Origin: Maridesulfovibrio sp.
GTDB taxonomy: Bacteria; Desulfobacterota; Desulfovibrionia; Desulfovibrionales; Desulfovibrionaceae
Direction of reading: 5' to 3'
Assembly: GCF_963676065.1 (NCBI RefSeq)
Contig: NZ_OY780933.1
Span: 2,582,122-2,646,121 of the forward strand
Length of the DNA stretch: 64,000 nucleotides
Shown: positions 18,376-27,522 of the stretch, one piece after another
Numbering within the stretch: position 1 is the first letter of the stretch
Layout of the letters: each line of letters opens with the position of its first letter
Notes under the pieces: generated by a model
Seen by the model: only the letters and a program-made list of their open reading frames with translations
Told to the model about the DNA's origin: nothing
Database searches by the model: none
Translations under genes and position numbers: made by a program

Positions 18376-21183
18376 ATGTCTGAAAACAAGGTCGCTTCAA
18401 AAAAATTTTTCTTAATATTTAAAAAGGGTGAAAGATCTATTTCCCGTGATCTTTCAGCCTGCCTTGTTTTCGCCCTTGCTATAATAATAGGGATGGTTAC
18501 CGCGTATGAGTACTTTGGCCGTTCTAAAATGTTACGGCAGGAGTTTGAAGATAAAGCGGATAGCTATATTGATCAGTTAGCCAAGTCTGTTACTTTTCCT
18601 ATCTGGAACTTTGATATGGGTTCGCTGAAGCATGTTTGTAGCGCTTATACCCAGAATGAACAGTTTTCCAAGCTAAAAATTGTAGATATGAACGGCGAAG
18701 TTCTGTTCAATTTTGTGCGTGCCGGAGATGCGGATGATCACCCGATTACCCGTGAGCGCGATCTATACATTTCCAAGGAGAAAATCGGTAACGTCAGTAT
18801 GGAACTGACCAGCCGTTTTTACCGGCGTAATCTGGATTGGATTCTATTTGTTTCCAGTCTGACCTTCCTTACTTCGGTAGCTGTAATTTATATTATTACC
18901 GGTTTTTTGATTGATTATTTTATACGTAATCCCATCGCTCGTTTACGTAAGGGGATGGATAAAGTCGCCATGGGTGATTTTTCCTACCGATTTGATGAAT
19001 TTCAATACATAGAATTGCTGGAAATCGGTTCCCGATTCAATCGTATGACTGAAGAAATCGCCAGTCGTGAAAGTCGACTGGAAGAAGTCAATAATGCGCT
19101 GCAGGGCGAAATTCACATGCGTGAAAAGGCAGCCCAGTCATTAATCAAAAGTGAAAAACGTTACCGGGCACTGGTAGAGACCACGGCTGAAGGCTTTTTC
19201 ATGATTGATGATTCTATGATTCTGCTGGACGTGAATCCGGCTTTTTGTACCATGATCGGACTTAACCGTGCGGATATGCTAGGGATCGATCTGGAGAAGG
19301 TGCTTGGTAAAGTCGCGGCCGAGAGATTTCGGAATGATGACAGCAGCGGGCATAGATTTGAGCTCAGCTTTACAAACAGTAACGACCGTGAAGTAGATAT
19401 TTTCATCAACGCAACCAATCTTTTTGAAAGTGAGCATGTAAAACTCACTTTCGCTTTTGTTACCGATATTTCCGGTTACAAGATGATGGAAAAGGCCCTG
19501 AGAGCATCCGAAGAGGAATATCGTACAATCGCTGAGTATACCTTTGACTGGGAAATGTGGATAGGTCCGACTGGAGCAATTAAATATGTCAGCCCTTCAT
19601 GTGAACGTATTTCCGGTTATCCAAAGGCTTATTTTATGGAAGGGCCGGCCCGGGTGGAGCATATTCTGCATAAAAACGACAGGGATTTCTGGCAGCAGGC
19701 CCTGCATGGAAATTTTCCTTCCCTTGATGGGACGGATATGCGTCTCTTCCGCCGTGATGGATTATTGCGGTGGGTATCACTCACGGGGCATCAAGTCTTT
19801 GCCGATGACGGAACCTCACTTGGATTGAGGATTTCTCTGCGCGATATTACCAAACGTAAATTTATGGAAAAGCAACTGCAGTATGAAGCATTGCACGATC
19901 CATTGACCGGACTTGCCAACAGAACTCTTTGCTGTGACCGAATCCTGCAGGCGGTGGAACGTTCACGCCGCCGCGAGAACTACTTTTTCGCGGTGATCTT
20001 CATGGATCTGGACCGGTTTAAAATTATCAACGACAGTCTCGGTCATAATATAGGTGACAAGCTGTTGGTGGAAGTTTCTAAACGTCTTCTCAAGACGATC
20101 CGCGAGCTTGACACTGTTTCCCGTTTCGGGGGCGATGAATTCATCGTTGTGCTCGAAGAATTGGATTCCCCGCGCGAAGGAATCCGCATCATCCGCAGGA
20201 TTAGGGATTCTTTGAATCATCCTGCTGTGATTAATGGTCATAAGATCAATATAGCTGCCAGCTATGGTGTCCTGCTTAGTCCCACCGATTATGACAAGCC
20301 TGAAGAGATTATCCAGAATGCCAATGTTGCGATGCATCAGGCCAAGGAATCGGGTCGGGATAAGATTAAGGTCTTCAATAAACGGATGCTGGAGGAAGCT
20401 GTTCAGGCTATGCAGCTTGAGAGTGACCTTCGTGCAGCAATGCTTTCCGGTGAAGAGTTGTATTTGGATTATCAGCCCATTTATTCTTTGAAGAATCAGA
20501 GTGTTGTGGGATTTGAGGCTTTAATTCGCTGGAATCATCCAAAACGCGGTCTGGTTATGCCGGGTGAGTTTATTCCCATGGCCGAAGAATCAGGCCTTAT
20601 TTTTGAGCTGGGCAGCTGGGTCATTACCGAAGCCTGCCGCCAGATGAAAAGCTGGCTTTCTTCATACAAAAATGCAGCCGGTATGCTGATGTCCATCAAT
20701 ATTTCACCGCGTCAATTTTCGCAGCCGTCATTGGTTGATAATATTCTTTCCAATCTGAGTGAATTCGACCTGCCTGCCCATAATCTTAAGGTCGAAATTA
20801 CCGAGACAGCGATCATGGAACGAGCCAAACAATCCGTAGAGATGCTTAACCGTCTTAAATCTGCGGGTGTGCTGGTTTCTATTGATGATTTCGGCACCGG
20901 TTATTCTTCCATGAGCAATCTTCAGGAATTTCCGCTGGATCAACTTAAAATTGATCTCAGTTTTGTAAGAAAGATGAATAACTCTCAGGAAAATCTTGAA
21001 ATTGTCCGGGCTATTATCAATCTTGCGCATAACCTTGGACTGAACGTTGTGGCGGAAGGCGTGGAAGAGGTTGAACAGCAGCAAACATTATTAGAGCTTG
21101 GTTGTGAGTTCGGTCAGGGGTACCTGTTTTCAAAACCGATCAGTCGCATTAAGGCGGAGTCGTTTTTAAATGATAGCAGGTAG
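18376..21183 (+). CDS. Membrane PAS-GGDEF-EAL cyclic-di-GMP protein
   Basis: The 935-residue product has helix 1 (about 25-46), a periplasmic domain of about 110 residues, helix 2 (about 155-182), HAMP, two PAS domains (about 260-375 and 380-495), GGDEF (motif at 585-589) and EAL (714-716 in GFEALIRW). An inhibitory RxxD site sits 5 residues before GGDEF. The EAL domain keeps DDFGTGYSS, so both cyclase and phosphodiesterase activities are possible. It would sense a periplasmic and a cytoplasmic signal. The start has no clear ribosome-binding site. It stands alone, with a terminator at 21294. Confidence 0.9.
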   Translation: MSENKVASKKFFLIFKKGERSISRDLSACLVFALAIIIGMVTAYEYFGRSKMLRQEFEDKADSYIDQLAKSVTFPIWNFDMGSLKHVCSAYTQNEQFSKLKIVDMNGEVLFNFVRAGDADDHPITRERDLYISKEKIGNVSMELTSRFYRRNLDWILFVSSLTFLTSVAVIYIITGFLIDYFIRNPIARLRKGMDKVAMGDFSYRFDEFQYIELLEIGSRFNRMTEEIASRESRLEEVNNALQGEIHMREKAAQSLIKSEKRYRALVETTAEGFFMIDDSMILLDVNPAFCTMIGLNRADMLGIDLEKVLGKVAAERFRNDDSSGHRFELSFTNSNDREVDIFINATNLFESEHVKLTFAFVTDISGYKMMEKALRASEEEYRTIAEYTFDWEMWIGPTGAIKYVSPSCERISGYPKAYFMEGPARVEHILHKNDRDFWQQALHGNFPSLDGTDMRLFRRDGLLRWVSLTGHQVFADDGTSLGLRISLRDITKRKFMEKQLQYEALHDPLTGLANRTLCCDRILQAVERSRRRENYFFAVIFMDLDRFKIINDSLGHNIGDKLLVEVSKRLLKTIRELDTVSRFGGDEFIVVLEELDSPREGIRIIRRIRDSLNHPAVINGHKINIAASYGVLLSPTDYDKPEEIIQNANVAMHQAKESGRDKIKVFNKRMLEEAVQAMQLESDLRAAMLSGEELYLDYQPIYSLKNQSVVGFEALIRWNHPKRGLVMPGEFIPMAEESGLIFELGSWVITEACRQMKSWLSSYKNAAGMLMSINISPRQFSQPSLVDNILSNLSEFDLPAHNLKVEITETAIMERAKQSVEMLNRLKSAGVLVSIDDFGTGYSSMSNLQEFPLDQLKIDLSFVRKMNNSQENLEIVRAIINLAHNLGLNVVAEGVEEVEQQQTLLELGCEFGQGYLFSKPISRIKAESFLNDSR

Positions 21184-21293
21184 CATGATTAATCGTTTGT
21201 GATGTTGAGTTCTGGGAATGTTGCTGAATACGCTTATTTCGTTTCAACATAGTCGTAATCCAGACGCAGTATATTTTTTGAATTAAATTTCTC

Positions 21294-21328
21294 AGGAGTC
21301 GGTGTTTTGCCGGCTCCTTTTTTTTATT
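21294..21328 (+). terminator. Terminator after the GGDEF-EAL gene
   Basis: A 9-bp stem (AGGAGTCGG with CCGGCTCCT) is followed by eight T residues. The next 260 bases (21330-21590) contain no recognisable gene and probably carry the korDABC promoter and leader. Confidence 0.85.
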
Positions 21329-21591
21329 TGTAGTTAATGATTGTGTAATCAACCAAACATTGTTGCTGAAAAATATTTCTGCATAGCCAAAAAAATGAAT
21401 AAAGGATATACATGTCCATTAAGTAGTAGTTATCTCATAATATTGTCATAAAAGTTCGGATTCCTGTTGCATGTACGGTATTACCGTGCTAGGGCCGAAT
21501 TTAGGTCTTGTAAAATATTAATTTACAGTGGCTGTCGTAGAGGTTCACCCGTGTTAAGGGAATTTTAGTAGCGGGTTTTAGAGTCACCCTC

Positions 21592-21606
21592 AACCTGGAT
21601 CAGGTT
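21592..21606 (+). promoter_or_regulatory. Hairpin abutting the korD start codon
   Basis: AACCTG and CAGGTT pair around GAT immediately before the ATG at 21607. The only AGG that could act as a ribosome-binding site lies inside the stem, so initiation may be limited or controlled by this structure. Confidence 0.4.
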
Positions 21607-21936
21607 ATGAGTGTCAAACGCAAGGGAAATAGTACGGTTACGATTTTTCCGGACTGGTGTAAGGGGTGCGGTATATGCGCGGCCTTCTGTCCGGCAAAGG
21701 TCATGGAATTAAACGAGCAGGGCAAGGCGGTTGTTGTCCGGGAAAAAGAATGTATTAATTGCGGGTTCTGTGAATTACACTGTCCTGATTTCGCAATTAT
21801 GGTTCGTCCCAAGGTAGATGAGGAAATTCCTGCGGTATGCAGGGCTGTTCTTGAAAAAGCCGCCCAGAAAACTGCGAATGCTGAGGCTGCCGGCGGTACT
21901 GAGAAAAAGTCCGAATCCGGTAAAAATAAGGGGTAA
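21607..21936 (+). CDS. korD: 2-oxoacid:ferredoxin oxidoreductase, ferredoxin-like delta subunit
   Basis: The 109-residue product carries two 4Fe-4S motifs, CKGCGICAAFCP and CINCGFCELHCP, and a charged C-terminal tail. It passes electrons from the TPP site of the KorAB core to ferredoxin. It is the first gene of korDABC. The ATG is preceded by a hairpin rather than a clear Shine-Dalgarno. Confidence 0.88.
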   Translation: MSVKRKGNSTVTIFPDWCKGCGICAAFCPAKVMELNEQGKAVVVREKECINCGFCELHCPDFAIMVRPKVDEEIPAVCRAVLEKAAQKTANAEAAGGTEKKSESGKNKG

Positions 21937-21947
21937 GGTGAATTTCC

Positions 21948-23099
21948 ATGGCCAGACCTAGAAAAAAAAGAAATAAAGAGATTTTCGCTCTTGGCAATGA
22001 GGCTGTCGTCGAAGGTGCGCTTCTGGCGGGCTGTACTTTTTACGGTGGTTATCCGATTACTCCTTCTTCAGAAATTATGGAGATAATGGCTCAGAAGTTA
22101 CCGATGATTCCCAACGGCGCTTTCATTCAGATGGAAGATGAAATCGGCGGACTCGGTTCGGTAATAGGTGCGTCATTGGCCGGCAGAAAAGCAATGACTG
22201 CCACCTCCGGTCCCGGTTTTTCACTCATGCAGGAGCATCTGGGGTACGGGTGCATCACAGAGACTCCGCTTGTTATAGTCAATGTTATGCGTGGTGGTCC
22301 CAGTACCGGGTTGCCTACTTCCCCCGCTCAGGGTGATGTGCAGCAGGCACGGTGGGGAACCCACGGCGATCATTCCATCATTGTTCTTTCAGCTTCAAAT
22401 GTTCAGGAATGCCTTGATAATACCATTGAGGCTTTTAACCTAGCGGAAAAATATCGTACTCCGGTAATTCTTCTTATAGATGAAATTACCGCCCACACAC
22501 GGGAGAAAATCATCATCCCCAATGAGGATGAATATGATGTCTTCAACCGTATTGTCCCGACCATGCCTCCAGAATGGTACAAGCCTTATGAAGAGACTGT
22601 GCGCGGGGTTCCGCCAATGCCTTCAATCGGCTCCGGATATCGTTTTCATGTGACAGGACTGACCCATGATACTAACGGTTTCCCCACTTCGCGACCGGAT
22701 GAGGTCCGTGAGCTTAATGAACGTCTTTTCCGCAAGATTGATCAGTTCCTGCACGATGTGCAACTGGTTGACGAAGTGGAAACAGCAGATGCTGATGTGG
22801 CGGTTATAGCTTATGGAACAGTGGCCCGTTCTGCTGAACTGGCAGTTAAGCAGGCGCGTGAATTGGGTGTAAAGGCTGGGCTGCTCAAGCTTTCAACCCT
22901 GTTCCCATATCCGAGGAAAGCTACTGAAAAACTCATGGCCAAGGCCCATACGATCATAGTTCCGGAAATGAATATGGGACAGATCTCAAGGGAAGTGAAA
23001 AGGGTCAATAATGGTCAGGTCAGAGTACGGACCATCAATAAGGTGGATGGGCAGATAATTACCCCCGCCGAAATCCTCAAAGTCTTAACACGGGTGTAG
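21948..23099 (+). CDS. korA: 2-oxoacid (2-oxoglutarate-type):ferredoxin oxidoreductase alpha subunit
   Basis: The 383-residue subunit contains the pyrimidine-binding fold (GNEAVVEGALLAGCTFYGGYPITPSSE) and the transketolase C-terminal-like domain (VIAYGTVARSAELA). With KorB it decarboxylates a 2-oxoacid and reduces ferredoxin, making an acyl-CoA. AAGGTGA lies before the ATG. 2-Oxoglutarate is the likely substrate from subunit layout; this is inference. Confidence 0.9.
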   Translation: MARPRKKRNKEIFALGNEAVVEGALLAGCTFYGGYPITPSSEIMEIMAQKLPMIPNGAFIQMEDEIGGLGSVIGASLAGRKAMTATSGPGFSLMQEHLGYGCITETPLVIVNVMRGGPSTGLPTSPAQGDVQQARWGTHGDHSIIVLSASNVQECLDNTIEAFNLAEKYRTPVILLIDEITAHTREKIIIPNEDEYDVFNRIVPTMPPEWYKPYEETVRGVPPMPSIGSGYRFHVTGLTHDTNGFPTSRPDEVRELNERLFRKIDQFLHDVQLVDEVETADADVAVIAYGTVARSAELAVKQARELGVKAGLLKLSTLFPYPRKATEKLMAKAHTIIVPEMNMGQISREVKRVNNGQVRVRTINKVDGQIITPAEILKVLTRV

Positions 23100-23101
23100 T
23101 C

Positions 23102-23938
23102 ATGGACGATATGAAAGGTACACAGCTCATTCATGAGTACTTAAGGCATAATAAAAAATTCCCACATGTATTCTGTGCCGGTTGCGGACATGGAATAGTG
23201 CTCGGCTCACTTATCCGGGCGATTCACGGTCTCGGACTTTCCAAGGATGAAGTATGTGTGGTTGCCGGTATTGGTTGTTCCGGAAGGCTGGCGGCATATG
23301 TTGATTTTAACACCGTGCATACCACGCATGGTCGTGCACTTACTTTTGCCACCGGAATCAAGATGGCCAAGCCGAACATGCACGTGATCGTGGTCATGGG
23401 TGATGGCGATTCCATGGCAATCGGCGGTAACCATCTTATACATGCAGCACGCAGAAATATCGGTGTTACCGCGTTGATCCTGAACAATAACATTTATGGT
23501 ATGACCGGCGGACAGTGTTCACCGACTACTCCGGCAGGTTCTTTTTCCATGACCACTCCGGCCGGGCAGATGGAACAGAGTTTTGATTGTGTGGAGCTCT
23601 GCACCGCAGCCAAGGCAAATTACGTGGCCCGTGGAACTGTCTTCCATGTGAAGAAGCTGGATCAGATGATCATGGACGGAATCAGCACGCCTGGATTCGG
23701 GGTAGTGGAGATTCTTACTCCCTGCCATACGCAGTATGGACGTAAAAACAAGTACAGAACCCCTGTTGATATGTACAAAATGCTCAAGAAGGACGTTATT
23801 GATCGTGATCGCTACGATAAGCTCAGCGATGCGGAAAAAGCTACTAAGGTTCCTTCTGGTGTTTTTGTGCGTAAAGATGAACCCGGCCTTGAAGAAAAAT
23901 TTTATGAGATGGCCGCAAATTGTCAGGGAGGTCTCTAA
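23102..23938 (+). CDS. korB: 2-oxoacid:ferredoxin oxidoreductase beta subunit (TPP-binding)
   Basis: The 278-residue subunit has the TPP motif GDGDSMAIGGNH through LILNNNIYGMTGGQ, and cysteines (FCAGCGHG, GIGCSGR) typical of KorB/PorB. It starts 2 bases after korA and its stop overlaps the korC start (TAATG). Confidence 0.92.
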   Translation: MDDMKGTQLIHEYLRHNKKFPHVFCAGCGHGIVLGSLIRAIHGLGLSKDEVCVVAGIGCSGRLAAYVDFNTVHTTHGRALTFATGIKMAKPNMHVIVVMGDGDSMAIGGNHLIHAARRNIGVTALILNNNIYGMTGGQCSPTTPAGSFSMTTPAGQMEQSFDCVELCTAAKANYVARGTVFHVKKLDQMIMDGISTPGFGVVEILTPCHTQYGRKNKYRTPVDMYKMLKKDVIDRDRYDKLSDAEKATKVPSGVFVRKDEPGLEEKFYEMAANCQGGL

Positions 23939-24558
23939 TGAAAAATCAACCTCTGGACAGATTTGAAATTCGTCTTTCCGGTCTTGGTGGACAGGGAATT
24001 CTGACACTGGGCAAGGTTATGGGGTCCGGCCTTGCGCTTGGACATGGGTATTCCGTTACGCAGACACAAAGTTACGGCCCGGAAGCACGAGGCGGGGCCA
24101 GTCGTTCCGATCTCGTTATCAGCTCGGGTAAGATCAGTTATCCTAAAGCAGAATCTTTGGACCTGCTGATCGCTTTGAGTCAGGAAGCATGCAACATGTA
24201 TTACCGGAATCTGAAACCCGGCGGCCTGCTCATGATTGAGACCGATCTGGTTAAGCAGCCTCCGGTGAATCAGTTTATCGGCTTGCCTTTTACCAAGCTT
24301 GCAAAAGATAAACTGGGGCTGGTCCAGGCGATGAATACCATCGTTCTAGGTGCCGCAACTTATCTGCTGCCTTTTGCGCAGCAACGGACTATGCGTAAAA
24401 ACCTTGAGGAGATACTTCCCGAAAAAATCAGGCCGATTAATGTGAAAGCATTCAATATGGGATTTCGTGAGGCCAAGAAAAATTTCGGGGATCCGGAAGA
24501 ACTCTGGCGGTCCAACTCAGTTGTCGTTTCAGATGAGGAAGATTACGATTCCATATAG
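23938..24558 (+). CDS. korC: 2-oxoacid:ferredoxin oxidoreductase gamma subunit
   Basis: The 206-residue product has the gamma-domain signature GLGGQGILTLGKV and YGPEARGGASRSD. GGAGG lies before the ATG at 23938, so the frame upstream to 23920 is not used. It completes the KorDABC complex. A terminator follows at 24581. Confidence 0.92.
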   Translation: MKNQPLDRFEIRLSGLGGQGILTLGKVMGSGLALGHGYSVTQTQSYGPEARGGASRSDLVISSGKISYPKAESLDLLIALSQEACNMYYRNLKPGGLLMIETDLVKQPPVNQFIGLPFTKLAKDKLGLVQAMNTIVLGAATYLLPFAQQRTMRKNLEEILPEKIRPINVKAFNMGFREAKKNFGDPEELWRSNSVVVSDEEDYDSI

Positions 24559-24580
24559 ACTTTGATAAGATGGTAAAATA

Positions 24581-24613
24581 AAAAAACTCCGGCTCTGGTC
24601 GGAGTTTTTTTTA
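24581..24613. terminator. Bidirectional terminator between korC and the lipoprotein gene
   Basis: An AAAAAACTCCG arm pairs with CGGAGTTTTTT, giving T runs on both strands. The convergent minus-strand gene ends inside its right flank. Confidence 0.9.
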
Positions 24614-25195
24614 TTTATAAATAAATAAAGAGTCAGAGGTCCGGTTGAAGGTCTCTATTTCTTCCTGCTGTTCGGGACTTAGATTCTCGGCATCCCATCT
24701 TTTACAGATTTCCTGCGGCTCACGTGCTCTGTTGCGGACTCTGATGACTGCGAGGCTGCGTTTTCCTGTAGGAATGAATGTGGTGCGTACAAGATGGCAG
24801 TCAATGTGTGCTGTATAGCAATTGATATTTGGTTCATCACTTAAGCAGGAGCCGACGGAGACTGTTGACCAGTCACCGATATCAGGCATATCCACCGAGG
24901 CGCTGCGGTTAAGGATCAGCCGGACAGTGGCGGTGCAGTTTTTATTGTCAAAGTAGAAGTCCTGATTGGTGATGGACCGGAAATAGCGTTCGTCACTTCC
25001 GTCGGGGCTGAGTTTTGATGAAACCATGAGCGCTTTTGGTGTGGTGATGTAATGGGAATTAAATGGAATAGGAAAGGGTTGTCCCGGTATTTGATTAGAA
25101 CCGGAACAACCCATTGTAAGTAATGCCAGCATACTTAAAGCCGTGCAGAGGAGAGGCTTGATAGCGCCTTTTCCAATGTGCTTAAGTTCCTGCAT
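24611..25195 (-). CDS. Hypothetical lipoprotein
   Basis: The 194-residue product has a signal peptide and a lipobox (TMGC, Cys30). The mature part contains five further cysteines (in NKNCTA, GSCLSD, NINCYT, DCHL, EICKRW) and no domain that was recognised. It begins 2 bases after the stop of the sigma54-type regulator and is therefore probably co-transcribed with it. The function is unknown. Confidence 0.75.
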   Translation of the reverse strand: MQELKHIGKGAIKPLLCTALSMLALLTMGCSGSNQIPGQPFPIPFNSHYITTPKALMVSSKLSPDGSDERYFRSITNQDFYFDNKNCTATVRLILNRSASVDMPDIGDWSTVSVGSCLSDEPNINCYTAHIDCHLVRTTFIPTGKRSLAVIRVRNRAREPQEICKRWDAENLSPEQQEEIETFNRTSDSLFIYK

Positions 25196-25197
25196 AT

Positions 25198-26778
25198 CTA
25201 TTTTTTCTTTTTTGAACCTGCGTACTTTTTGACGTCAATATTGTATTTTTTAACTTTATAGTTGACGATACGATAACTGACTCGCAGATCACGCGCAGCC
25301 TGCAGCATGTTGCCGCGCGCTTTTTTCAGTGAGTCTACCAGAAGTTCCTGCTCGAATTTGGCTACAGCCTCACCAAATGAAAGGGAGGTGTCAGTCGCAG
25401 TGGATTCGGCTGTCTGCAGAGTCGGGGGCAGGTGGTAGGTCCTTATTACCTCTTCCTCACAGATCAGAACAGCACGCTCGATGCAGTTTTTAAGCTCACG
25501 AACGTTTCCAGGCCAATGGTACTGGGTGAAAAGGTCAATTGCCGGGCTGGATATGCGTTTAATTTCTTTACCGTACTCTTCGGAGAACATAGCCAGAAAT
25601 TTTTCAGCCAGCGGCAGAATATCTTCACGGCGTTCACGCAGGTGCGGAATGAAAATAGGAAAGACATTGATGCGGTAGAAAAGGTCTTCCCTGAATTTAC
25701 CTTCACTTAGCAGAGCCTCAAGAGGCTGGTGCGTCGCGCAGATAAGGCGTACGTCAACTGCGATTGGCTGCTCGGAACCTACGCGCTGAATTTCCTTTTC
25801 CTGAATGGCACGCAGAACCTTGGCCTGTGCGTCAAGGGAAAGTTCGCCAATTTCATCAAGGAACAGGGTTCCGTTATTGGCTATTTCAAAAAGACCCCGT
25901 TTATTTTGGTAAGCACCGGTGAAAGCACCTTTCTGGTGCCCGAAGAGCTCACTTTCAACGAGTTCGGCAGGCAGGGCCGCGCAATTCAATTTAACCAGCG
26001 GTTTGTCCCGTCTGGGGCTGCAGGCGTGAATTGCTTCGGCGAGAAGTTCCTTACCTGTTCCAGATTCACCTCGCAGCAGTGCTGTAGCGCGGCTGGGGCC
26101 TACCTGACGGGCCTGCCGGAGTACCTGCTTCATGCTTTTCGAGGTCGCCACGAAATCTGCCGGCGGCGGCACATCAACTGATCCGGGCATCATGCCCTGA
26201 GACAGCATCTGGGCCTGAAGTGTCATTTCTTCCTGCAGGCGCGAGACCTGATTGGAGATAAGTGCAGCAACTACTTCGAGAAACTGCTTGTGTTCCATCA
26301 GATCACTTATGGGCAGGATGGGGGAGTCAACACTAAGCGCGCCGAGGACTTCCTGATTGCCGTCGGAATCAGTACTCTTGATAGGTACGCAAATGAAAGA
26401 CAGTTTTTTCTGTTCTTCCTCGGATCTGTTGAACGCTTTATTCAGCAGTTCGTCGTCTTCCGACATTCTGGGAATGATTACTGACTCACCTGTTTCGTAA
26501 ACCCTGCCCACAATACCTTTGCCTGGTGCGTATGTAGCGGTATAGTCTTTTGCCGGGCTGTGGGTGATGGAAAGTTTCAGCTTTTCAGATTCCGTGTCCA
26601 TAATGGCCAGGAATGCGCGCGGGAAGTGGAGATCTTTGGACAGAACTTCAAGAATAGCATTGAGGCTGGGTTCCAAATCGTGATGGGGAGCTACAGAATC
26701 AAGAATCTCGTTCAAAGTTGAAAGATAGATATTGTCCACTCGTTCCGTCAGTCCGTTTCTAGTCATTTTTTTACTCAT
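25198..26778 (-). CDS. NifA-type sigma54-dependent transcriptional activator (GAF-AAA-Fis)
   Basis: The 526-residue product has an N-terminal GAF domain (about 25-180), a sigma54-interaction AAA+ domain with Walker A GESGTGKE (237-244) and GAFTGA (284-289), and a Fis-type helix-turn-helix at the C-terminus. It should activate RNA polymerase containing sigma54 in response to a ligand or redox signal sensed by GAF. It lies 153 bases downstream of iorB on the same strand. Its targets are unknown; no clear -24/-12 promoter was found nearby. Confidence 0.9.
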   Translation of the reverse strand: MSKKMTRNGLTERVDNIYLSTLNEILDSVAPHHDLEPSLNAILEVLSKDLHFPRAFLAIMDTESEKLKLSITHSPAKDYTATYAPGKGIVGRVYETGESVIIPRMSEDDELLNKAFNRSEEEQKKLSFICVPIKSTDSDGNQEVLGALSVDSPILPISDLMEHKQFLEVVAALISNQVSRLQEEMTLQAQMLSQGMMPGSVDVPPPADFVATSKSMKQVLRQARQVGPSRATALLRGESGTGKELLAEAIHACSPRRDKPLVKLNCAALPAELVESELFGHQKGAFTGAYQNKRGLFEIANNGTLFLDEIGELSLDAQAKVLRAIQEKEIQRVGSEQPIAVDVRLICATHQPLEALLSEGKFREDLFYRINVFPIFIPHLRERREDILPLAEKFLAMFSEEYGKEIKRISSPAIDLFTQYHWPGNVRELKNCIERAVLICEEEVIRTYHLPPTLQTAESTATDTSLSFGEAVAKFEQELLVDSLKKARGNMLQAARDLRVSYRIVNYKVKKYNIDVKKYAGSKKKK

Positions 26779-26799
26779 GCCGTCCAGGCTGTTTTAGAT

Positions 26800-26926
26800 T
26801 TCAGCTTTCTCGGAGCGGCTGTGCTCCGTGGTTCCGGCCTAAAATTTAATTGGCGCTCCGGGAGTTTCCTCCCGAAATGATATATTGTGTCAATTCGGCA
26901 GCCGCATGATGAGCACGCGGCTGCCG
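26800..26926 (-). promoter_or_regulatory. Three consecutive hairpins between iorB and the regulator gene
   Basis: On the minus strand, stems occur at 26926-26896 (GGCAGCCGC with GCGGCTGCC), about 26875-26859 (GGGAG-GAAA-CTCCC) and about 26830-26810 (CGGAGC with GCTCCG). None is followed by a good T run on the minus strand. They may end or process the iorAB message, or form a leader for the regulator. Confidence 0.45.
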
Positions 26927-26931
26927 TTATT

Positions 26932-27522
26932 TTATTCAGCTACAGCATTAACCCCGAGCTCTAGTGCCTTCAGGTTGATATCCGCTATTTTCGGCTTCAT
27001 GGCTGATTTTATTGTTTCAGCCAACTGTTCCGGCTTAAGGGGGATACATCCAGTGGCACAGAGTGCACCGAGTAGAGCGATGTTTCCGCTCTGCACCGCT
27101 CCGGCTTTAATGCCTAAGCTCTGGCAGGGCAGATAATATGCCTTACCGGCACAGGCATTAACTTTCTCCTTGATTACTTCAAGGGGGGTGTTTTCTGCTT
27201 TTCCGGTGCATACGGATAAGGGCAGGACATATTCAGTGCTGGAAAGCACTGTCCCGCCGGGTTTGAGATAGGGAAGGGCGCGCAAAGTTTCCAGCGGTTC
27301 AAAACCGAGGATTACGTCAGCTTCGCCATGTCCTATTTTAGGAGAGGCCAAACCGATAAGCAGTGCGGATTCGACAACTCCTCCGCGCTGGGCCATTCCG
27401 TGAATTTCGCCGGCAGTGACATCAATACCGCAGTCAAGAACTGCCTGAGCGAGAAGATTGGTGGCTGTCAGGGTGCCCTGTCCGCCGACCCCGGTCATGA
27501 ATATACGCAACCTGTTTGTCAT
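26932..27522 (-). CDS. iorB: Indolepyruvate:ferredoxin oxidoreductase beta subunit
   Basis: The 196-residue product has the gamma-type domain motif GVGGQGTLTATNLLA and GEIHGMAQRGG. It partners IorA in oxidative decarboxylation of aryl pyruvates to aryl-acyl-CoA with ferredoxin. Its ATG overlaps the iorA stop (TAATG), with AAGGAG upstream. Confidence 0.92.
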   Translation of the reverse strand: MTNRLRIFMTGVGGQGTLTATNLLAQAVLDCGIDVTAGEIHGMAQRGGVVESALLIGLASPKIGHGEADVILGFEPLETLRALPYLKPGGTVLSSTEYVLPLSVCTGKAENTPLEVIKEKVNACAGKAYYLPCQSLGIKAGAVQSGNIALLGALCATGCIPLKPEQLAETIKSAMKPKIADINLKALELGVNAVAE

